Of a stretch of DNA of 27,783 nucleotides, positions 23,078 through 27,783 are shown piece by piece. Below the pieces are notes generated by a model, which was not told where the DNA came from, did no database searches, and saw only the letters and a program-made list of their open reading frames with translations. Source of the stretch: an uncultured Succinivibrionaceae bacterium (lineage in GTDB: Bacteria > Pseudomonadota > Gammaproteobacteria > Enterobacterales > Succinivibrionaceae); assembly GCA_900539665.1 (NCBI GenBank), contig UQCV01000026.1:1-27783 (forward strand), in the 5' to 3' direction. Numbering within the stretch: position 1 is the first letter of the stretch; every line of letters starts with the position of its first letter. The translations under genes and the position numbers were made by a program.

Positions 23078-24040
23078 CTACCCCTTTATATTTGGGTTGT
23101 AGTTCGCTACCGGTACTAACACATAATCAACCCAAGTAGTCTTTACATTTGGATTAACAAAGCCCGGGTTAAGCTGCTTTAAAAGCTCAAGCGAAACCCC
23201 AGTGTCGGCCGCTACTTCCTTTAAGGACCGGTTATCTAAATCAATTTTCCGAAATACAGGCTGGTATTTAATGATTGGGAAAGTGATATTGTATTTCTCA
23301 GAATTACGCACAAGATCGGTAAAAGCATAAAGCCGTTCTACGTATTCAATGCCGGCCCGTGGAATTTTTAGGTGCCATAAGTCGATAGGCAATCCTTTGG
23401 CTTTATTTCTTTTAATAGCTTTTTGGACGGTCCCTGGACCCACGTTATAGGCGGCGATGGCTACGTTCCAATCGCCAAACATATCGTAAAGTTGTTGGAA
23501 GTAATCTAGGGCTGCATTTGTAGAGGCAATAACATCAAGCCGCATATCGTAGTGACGGTTAAATTTTAACTTGAAGTGTCTCGCAGTACCAGGCATAAAC
23601 TGCCAAATACCTTTGGCGCCTTGTGGAGAAACAGCTTTAGGATTGAAATTACTTTCAATGATTGGAATTACAGCTAACTCTAATGGCATATCGCGACGTC
23701 TTAAGTCACGTACGATATGATAGAGATAGAGTTTGCCACTACCTAATTGTTTTTCGTAATAGCGTTTATAGGCATGTAGGCGACGCTTTTCTTTAGTTTT
23801 ACGGGCGTTTTTGGGAGTGTTGAAGTCCATGTCTTTGACGGCATGTTCCCAAAGTAACACATGGCTATGGGGCTCCGTTGGCAGGTATGTTATATCATAT
23901 CCTGTAGCCATGCGTTCTTCAAAACTCGGTCCACCAGCGGCAGTTTGGCTGTCAGAGTTGTTGTCTCTTACGTTCGCACAGCCAGAAACCATTGCCATGA
24001 GCAAAAGGAGTAATGAAAAGCTTATTAAACTATGTTTCAT
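23078..24040 (-). CDS. mltD: Membrane-bound lytic murein transglycosylase, MltD type without LysM repeats
   Basis: This 320-residue lipoprotein has a signal peptide ending in the lipobox VSGC (Cys21). The catalytic SLT domain (about 115-225) has the glutamate E129 in ELAVIPIIESNF, then GIWQFMPGTAR and AAYNVGPG. It also has the MltD-specific NKAKGLPIDLWHLKIP and a C-terminal linker domain (LKEVAADTGVSLELLKQLNPG). E. coli MltD is 452 residues with two C-terminal LysM repeats; these are absent here. MltD cleaves glycan strands to anhydromuropeptides. The start ATG 24040 overlaps the rnhA stop by 11 bases, so the two are co-translated. In E. coli the neighbours are gloB, rnhA and dnaQ; gloB is missing here. 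Confidence 0.9.
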   Translation of the reverse strand: MKHSLISFSLLLLLMAMVSGCANVRDNNSDSQTAAGGPSFEERMATGYDITYLPTEPHSHVLLWEHAVKDMDFNTPKNARKTKEKRRLHAYKRYYEKQLGSGKLYLYHIVRDLRRRDMPLELAVIPIIESNFNPKAVSPQGAKGIWQFMPGTARHFKLKFNRHYDMRLDVIASTNAALDYFQQLYDMFGDWNVAIAAYNVGPGTVQKAIKRNKAKGLPIDLWHLKIPRAGIEYVERLYAFTDLVRNSEKYNITFPIIKYQPVFRKIDLDNRSLKEVAADTGVSLELLKQLNPGFVNPNVKTTWVDYVLVPVANYNPNIKG

Positions 24041-24500
24041 TAGTACAGTATCCTTTATCCTCTATTAAATCTTGGGATTTGGCTGCATTCTTAGCCAAAA
24101 TGTCACAGCGCTCATTTTCAGGATGGCCATTGTGGCCTTTAACCCACTGCCAGGTAATGTCATGTTTTTGGGCTTCTTTATCAAGTTGTTGCCACAAATC
24201 AAGGTTTTTAAGATTTTTTTTGCGGGCGTTATCCCAATCATTTTTACGCCAAGAAAAACGCCAAGCAGTCATCCCTTGAATGACATAGTTGCTATCTGAA
24301 TAGAGTGTAACTTTACAAGGTTCCTTTAAAGCTGAAAGTGCAGCTAAAGCACCTAACAACTCCATACGGTTATTGGTGGTGATTTTATAACCACGCGATA
24401 ATTCTTTTTCATAAGAACCATAGCGTAAAATTACGCCACACCCCCCGGGACCAGGATTACCAAGACTCGAGCCGTCACAAAAAATTTCAATTTCCTTCAC
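24030..24500 (-). CDS. rnhA: Ribonuclease HI
   Basis: At 156 residues it matches the usual length. The four acidic catalytic residues are visible as D9, E47, D69 and D133, with the catalytic-loop His123, and the basic handle region WRFSWRKNDWDNARKKNLKN is present. It cleaves RNA in RNA-DNA hybrids, for example Okazaki primers and R-loops. It starts with GTG 24500, preceded by GGGGGA at about six bases. It is divergent from dnaQ as in E. coli, and overlaps mltD. Confidence 0.96.
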   Translation of the reverse strand: MKEIEIFCDGSSLGNPGPGGCGVILRYGSYEKELSRGYKITTNNRMELLGALAALSALKEPCKVTLYSDSNYVIQGMTAWRFSWRKNDWDNARKKNLKNLDLWQQLDKEAQKHDITWQWVKGHNGHPENERCDILAKNAAKSQDLIEDKGYCTNET

Positions 24501-24550
24501 GAATATCCCCCAATATTCCTTAGGGAAAAACCTAAGGACAGCTCTAAAAT

Positions 24551-24559
24551 TGTTATAAT
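24551..24559 (+). promoter_or_regulatory. Extended -10 promoter facing dnaQ
   Basis: TGTTATAAT, an extended -10 identical to those of the tRNA-Trp and helD promoters, with no clear -35. Transcription would start near 24566, more than 200 nt before dnaQ, and would include two hairpins. Confidence 0.4.
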
Positions 24560-24579
24560 GAAATTAAAAGTAACACCTT

Positions 24580-24608
24580 ATTCTACTACAGATGAGCTAA
24601 TTCGTCAA
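24580..24608 (-). promoter_or_regulatory. Promoter of rnhA-mltD
   Basis: On the minus strand, -35 TTGACG (24608-24603) and -10 TAGAAT (24585-24580), each five of six matches, have a 17-bp spacer. The predicted leader before GTG 24500 is about 72 nt. Confidence 0.65.
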
Positions 24609-24620
24609 AAAAGCATATCT

Positions 24621-24715
24621 TTGTTATGAATAGTAAATAACAATCTATATGTAAATTATAAAAACACACGGCGCAACGTAGATGCTAGCTAGCTCTAGCA
24701 AGGCTTTCTTTTTAG
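24621..24715 (+). other. Two hairpins and a T-rich stretch upstream of dnaQ
   Basis: The first hairpin is TTGTTAT (24621-24627) / ATAACAA (24637-24643). The second is TGCTAG (24683-24688) / CTAGCA (24695-24700), with a loop that is itself palindromic. A T-rich stretch at 24704-24713 follows. With the promoter at 24551 this could be a dnaQ leader or attenuator, or a short independent RNA. Confidence 0.35.
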
Positions 24716-24781
24716 GTGATGGTTAGTTTTTAGCAAAAATGCTAATATGCTTTTATGATTTTTAAAGCTTAGGGGAAAAAG

Positions 24782-25738
24782 ATGGGTGAGCAAAGAGAGC
24801 GTAAAATAGTACTTGATACCGAAACAACCGGTAAAGAGGATGATGGTACCCCAGGCTCGCATCGTGTAATTGAAATTGGTTGCGTTGAAATGATGGGGCG
24901 TCAGCTCACAGGGCGTAAATTACAGCTATTTATGAACCCCGAACGACCAGTTGACGAAGAAGCTTACAATGTGCACCATATTTCCGACGACTTCTTAAAA
25001 GACCAACCAAAGTTTGCGGAAGTATTCCCGCGCTTTTATGAATTTATCGCCGGGGCGGAATTGATTATTCATAATGCAAAGTTCGACGTTGGCTTCTTAG
25101 ATCATGAATTTAAGCTCATCGGGCAAAACCTTAAAATTGAAAACATCTGTTTAGTTACTGATACTCTTGATATTGCCCGAAAAAAATTCCCGGGGCAAAG
25201 AGTTAGCCTCGATGCTTTGTGTTCTAAACTATCAATCGACAATTCGGCTCGTACATCGCACGGGGCGTTGCTCGACTCCGAAATATTAGCTGAAGTGTAT
25301 CTTGCTTTAACTGGGGGCCAGGAAAATCTAAATATTGCCGGTGGTGAAGGGGAGAATAACCACCAAGAAAGGTTTGAACGTGAAAAAATTCTTGGAACCA
25401 CTAAATTAAAAGTTATTGAACCAACTCCTGAAGAGTTAGGTTGTCACCTTGAATACATGATGGGTTATTCTAACGTCAAAGTAGCACAAAAAGACAATAC
25501 CAAAGTACCATTAAGTCATTTGGCTTTTGGGGATGAATTGCTACTAAAAGGTTTAGAAGAAAATAAAGGTAAAGTGACGCCGGATCAAATTCAAGAAGAG
25601 ATTAAAAACAAATTTATGTCGGCTCAGGATTATGCGGCATATCGGGAGGCGGTTGAATGTCGTAACGAAAAAGCCAAACGCATTAAAGCCAAGGAAAAAG
25701 CCCAAAAAGAAGAACAAATGCGACACGTTAAGCTTTAA
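24782..25738 (+). CDS. dnaQ: DNA polymerase III epsilon subunit (proofreading exonuclease) with C-terminal extension
   Basis: The 3'-5' exonuclease motifs are intact: Exo I D12/E14 (LDTETTG), Exo II D102 (HNAKFD) and Exo III H160/D165 (HGALLDS). Following TGG, Q180-ENLNI aligns with the beta-clamp binding motif QTSMAF of E. coli, and TKLKVIEPTPEEL (207-219) aligns with the polymerase-binding tail. E. coli DnaQ ends about there (243 residues). This protein continues for about 80 more residues, ending in a Lys/Glu-rich, probably helical tail (about 290-318). It proofreads for the replicative polymerase. It starts at ATG 24782 after AGGGGAAAA, and gmhA follows after 54 bp. Confidence 0.95.
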   Translation: MGEQRERKIVLDTETTGKEDDGTPGSHRVIEIGCVEMMGRQLTGRKLQLFMNPERPVDEEAYNVHHISDDFLKDQPKFAEVFPRFYEFIAGAELIIHNAKFDVGFLDHEFKLIGQNLKIENICLVTDTLDIARKKFPGQRVSLDALCSKLSIDNSARTSHGALLDSEILAEVYLALTGGQENLNIAGGEGENNHQERFEREKILGTTKLKVIEPTPEELGCHLEYMMGYSNVKVAQKDNTKVPLSHLAFGDELLLKGLEENKGKVTPDQIQEEIKNKFMSAQDYAAYREAVECRNEKAKRIKAKEKAQKEEQMRHVKL

Positions 25739-25792
25739 ACCTTAAGGCTTAAGCTAAAAGTATTAAATTGGATAACTGACAGGAGTAGGAAA

Positions 25793-26371
25793 ATGGCAGT
25801 TGATATTAAAGGTGAACTTGAAGAAGCAGCTAAAGTCTTACAAGCTTTTTTAACCGACGACAAAAATATTCAAGCAATTCGTCAAGCTGCTGAAATTATG
25901 GTCGCTTCATTAAAGGCAGGCGGTAAAATCATGTCTGCGGGCAATGGGGGCAGTCATTGCGATGCTATGCATTTTGCTGAAGAACTAACTGGTCGTTACC
26001 GCGATAATCGAAGAGCTTTTGGGGCTATTGCCATTTCAGACCCAAGTCATCTTTCTTGTGTCTCAAACGATTATGGTTTTGAATATGTGTTTTCCCGCTA
26101 TTTAGAAGGGGTGGGACGCGCAGGTGATGTGTTACTAGGTATTTCTACGAGCGGTAATTCTAAAAACATAATCAATGCTGTGAATACAGCTAAAGCTCAA
26201 GGTATTAAAACTATCGTCTTAACTGGCAAAAATGGTGGGGCTCTAGCAGGTTTAGCCGATTGTGAAATTAGAGTGCCACATTTTGGTTATGCAGATCGTA
26301 TTCAAGAAGTGCATATTAAGGTAATTCATATTTTGATAAATTGCATTGAAGATTTGATGGCTCAAGGCTAG
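25793..26371 (+). CDS. gmhA: Sedoheptulose-7-phosphate isomerase
   Basis: At 192 residues it equals the length of E. coli GmhA/LpcA and is highly similar throughout. The SIS fold is recognisable by SAGNGGSHCDAMHFAEELTGRYR (48-70) and GISTSGNS. Metal and active-site residues H60, E64, Q171 and H179 are present. It converts sedoheptulose 7-phosphate to D-glycero-D-manno-heptose 7-phosphate, the first step of the ADP-heptose path for the lipopolysaccharide inner core, so the organism probably makes heptose-containing LPS. AGGAG lies 8 nt before ATG 25793. It may be co-transcribed with dnaQ. Confidence 0.96.
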   Translation: MAVDIKGELEEAAKVLQAFLTDDKNIQAIRQAAEIMVASLKAGGKIMSAGNGGSHCDAMHFAEELTGRYRDNRRAFGAIAISDPSHLSCVSNDYGFEYVFSRYLEGVGRAGDVLLGISTSGNSKNIINAVNTAKAQGIKTIVLTGKNGGALAGLADCEIRVPHFGYADRIQEVHIKVIHILINCIEDLMAQG

Positions 26372-26433
26372 GGGCGTAACCTGTAGAGGCGCAACATACA
26401 AATGTGTTAGTCAGCTTAAGTTAGTTAATAAAT

Positions 26434-26460
26434 AAAAAGGGAGGTAAAACCTCCCTTTTT
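26434..26460. terminator. Bidirectional terminator between gmhA and purM
   Basis: A perfect 11-bp stem, AAAAAGGGAGG (26434-26444) with CCTCCCTTTTT (26450-26460), and loop TAAAA. Flanking A and T runs provide U-tracts in both directions for the convergent genes. Confidence 0.92.
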
Positions 26461-26508
26461 ATTTGGGCTTAAGAAAGAACATGCTTAAGCTATTTATGCT
26501 TTTATGGC

Positions 26509-27546
26509 TTAGATGATTTCAACCTGAGCTTCGCCATCAGCAGCGGCTTCAATTGAACCAAGAACCCAAGCCTTTTCGCCGCTAGCAGTTAAAGAAGCAA
26601 TAGCTTTTTCTGCATCAGCCTTATCAAGAGCAACGATCATACCAACACCGCAGTTGAAAGTTCTGTACATTTCATGAGTATCGATGTTGCCGTTCTTTTG
26701 TAACCAATGGAAAACTTCTGGCCATTCCCAGCTGTTTTCTTTACATACAGCCTTGGTGTTCTTTGGAAGAACACGTGGGATGTTTTCCCAGAACCCGCCA
26801 CCAGTGATGTGGGCAAGAGCGTGGATCTTGCAGGTCTTCATGAGGTTGAGGATTGGCTTAACGTAAATACGGGTTGGAGCCAAAAGGGCGTCGATGAGCT
26901 GACGGCCATCGCTGAGCTTTGAGTATGGATCAGCTTGAGAAACTTCTAATACCTTACGTACTAAAGAGTAACCATTTGAGTGTGGGCCTGAAGAAGCAAT
27001 TGCAAGAATTACGTCACCAGCCTTAACTTTAGAACCGTCGATGATTTCGTCTTCTTCAACAACACCAACAGCAAAACCTGCGAGGTCGTAATCAGGTACA
27101 TGGTACATGCCAGGCATTTCTGCGGTTTCCCCACCGATTAATGCACAACCTGATTGTTCGCAACCATTAGCAATGCCAGTTACAACGCGAGTAGCGTCAG
27201 ATACGTCAAGCTTACCAGTAGCGTAGTAATCGAGGAAGAAAAGTGGTTCTGCGCCTTGAACGATGAGGTCGTTTACGCTCATGGCAACAAGATCGATACC
27301 AACGGTGTCGTGTTTTTTGAAGTCAATTGCGAGACGTAACTTAGTGCCTACGCCATCGGTGCCAGAAACGAGAACTGGCTTTTTGTAATTAGCTGGAATG
27401 CGGCAAAGTGCGCCGAAACCGCCTAATCCGCCCATTACTTCTGGACGAGTGGTCTTTTTAACAACTGACTTGATGTTGTCAACAAGAGCATTACCAGCGT
27501 CGATATCAACACCAGCATCCTTATAGCTTAATTTCTGCTTATCCAT
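26509..27546 (-). CDS. purM: Phosphoribosylformylglycinamidine cyclo-ligase (AIR synthetase)
   Basis: From ATG 27546 it encodes 345 residues, the family length, beginning MDKQKLSYKDAGVDIDAGNAL. Conserved blocks include RPEVMGGLGGFGAL, SGTDGVGTKLRLA, GGETAEMPGMY, SSGPHSNGYSLVR, ITGGGFWENIPRVLP and MYRTFNCGVGM. PurM closes the imidazole ring to form AIR in purine synthesis. The frame stays open to 27597, but that upstream ATG lies inside the promoter -10, so 27546 is preferred; AGG lies about 12 bases upstream. purN, its usual partner downstream, is absent, replaced by a convergent gmhA. Codon use (AAG-rich) resembles pntAB and suggests high expression. Confidence 0.96.
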   Translation of the reverse strand: MDKQKLSYKDAGVDIDAGNALVDNIKSVVKKTTRPEVMGGLGGFGALCRIPANYKKPVLVSGTDGVGTKLRLAIDFKKHDTVGIDLVAMSVNDLIVQGAEPLFFLDYYATGKLDVSDATRVVTGIANGCEQSGCALIGGETAEMPGMYHVPDYDLAGFAVGVVEEDEIIDGSKVKAGDVILAIASSGPHSNGYSLVRKVLEVSQADPYSKLSDGRQLIDALLAPTRIYVKPILNLMKTCKIHALAHITGGGFWENIPRVLPKNTKAVCKENSWEWPEVFHWLQKNGNIDTHEMYRTFNCGVGMIVALDKADAEKAIASLTASGEKAWVLGSIEAAADGEAQVEII

Positions 27547-27595
27547 CTTGGAGATTAACCTCATGTGCGAGAATGTGTGCAACAAAAACGCCCAC

Positions 27596-27624
27596 ATTTT
27601 AACAAAAAATGCGGGCTTTGTCTT
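27596..27624 (-). promoter_or_regulatory. Promoter of purM
   Basis: On the minus strand, -35 AAGACA (27624-27619) and -10 TAAAAT (27601-27596) have a 17-bp spacer, with TGT before the -10. The predicted start is near 27589 with a leader of about 43 nt to ATG 27546. A near-perfect 10-bp hairpin, CCCACATTTT (27591-27600) / AAAATGCGGG (27606-27615), covers the -10, and a 16-bp palindrome abuts the -35. Confidence 0.55.
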
Positions 27625-27638
27625 ATTACGTGTAATAA
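27623..27638. promoter_or_regulatory. 16-bp palindrome at the purM -35
   Basis: TTATTAC-GT-GTAATAA is a perfect inverted repeat with 7-bp arms, overlapping the -35 by two bases. It is a candidate operator. It does not resemble the E. coli PurR box (ACGCAAACGTTTGCGT). Confidence 0.4.
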
Positions 27639-27678
27639 ATTATTGAAGGTTTAGTAACAAGAATATTTGTCGAGACAG

Positions 27679-27783
27679 TGACATCCTCCCCCACCTATAG
27701 AGGTGGGCTTCCCACCGATAAGATAGGTTCAGTTCTCGCTCAAGCACTCTAATGAGTACAGTATCAACGAGCTAACCCCGTGT
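27679..27783 (-). mobile_element. Right end of an IS200/IS605-group (TnpB-type) element, partial
   Basis: From 27679 the sequence reads TGACATCCTCCCCC, then a 7-bp hairpin CCCACCT (27690-27696) / AGGTGGG (27701-27707), then GCTTCCCACC. This arrangement, GACATCCTCCCC plus a short C-rich/G-rich hairpin plus TTCCC, is characteristic of the right end of TnpB-carrying IS605 or IS1341 elements in the reverse orientation, where the same sequence forms the 3' part of the guide (omega) RNA. The element would extend rightwards beyond the window with its coding strand on minus. A second small hairpin lies near 27747-27762. No TnpB coding sequence is inside the window, so the assignment rests on the end motif alone. 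Confidence 0.6.

Overview
The window is a stretch of bacterial chromosome from an AT-rich gammaproteobacterium. ZipA, the RavA-ViaA pair, HelD, the PntAB transhydrogenase, and the neighbourhoods ptsHI-crr / cysZ / zipA-ligA and mltD / rnhA / dnaQ are all gammaproteobacterial signatures. The divergent proteins and AT-rich intergenic regions would suit an anaerobic, host-associated lineage such as the Succinivibrionaceae. That placement is inference; no rRNA is present to settle it.

Layout. A tRNA-Trp gene (263-338) lies near the left edge. On the minus strand follow viaA (459-1904), ravA (1929-3641) and an enlarged helD with a C-terminal zinc ribbon (3992-6667). On the plus strand come a HolD-like protein with a duplicated domain and a VEEK-repeat tail (6979-7863), rimI (7969-8454), a secreted M23 endopeptidase-like protein (8510-9460) and the strongly codon-biased pntA-pntB operon (9609-12666). 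A YcbB/LdtD-type L,D-transpeptidase is on the minus strand (13127-14632). The PTS block ptsH-ptsI-crr (15063-18011) is on the plus strand. cysZ (minus) is divergent from zipA, and ligA follows (18165-22907). rnhA-mltD (minus) is divergent from dnaQ-gmhA (23078-26371). purM (minus) lies at 26509-27546. The right edge enters what looks like the right end of an IS200/IS605 (TnpB-type) element (27679 to the window end).

How the genes work together. Most are housekeeping: replication and repair (HelD, HolD-like, LigA, DnaQ, RnhA), envelope and division (ZipA, L,D-transpeptidase, M23 protein, MltD, GmhA), redox (PntAB), respiratory chaperoning (RavA-ViaA) and purine synthesis (PurM).

The most unusual signal is the PTS block. 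HPr has alanine where the phosphorylated His15 should be. Enzyme I keeps its catalytic His and Cys but has lost the conserved segment that contains the PEP-binding Arg358 of E. coli. EIIA-Glc keeps both active histidines. The gene neighbourhood is the ancestral pts/cysZ/zipA/ligA locus, but the pts block is inverted and cysK is missing. This looks like the orthologous PTS relay decaying, or repurposed as a non-phosphorylating regulator, in place. Other oddities are two large insertions in LigA, a long C-terminal tail on DnaQ, a 35-residue insertion in PntB, loss of the LysM repeats of MltD, palindromes sitting in promoters, and a possible small RNA or leader upstream of dnaQ.
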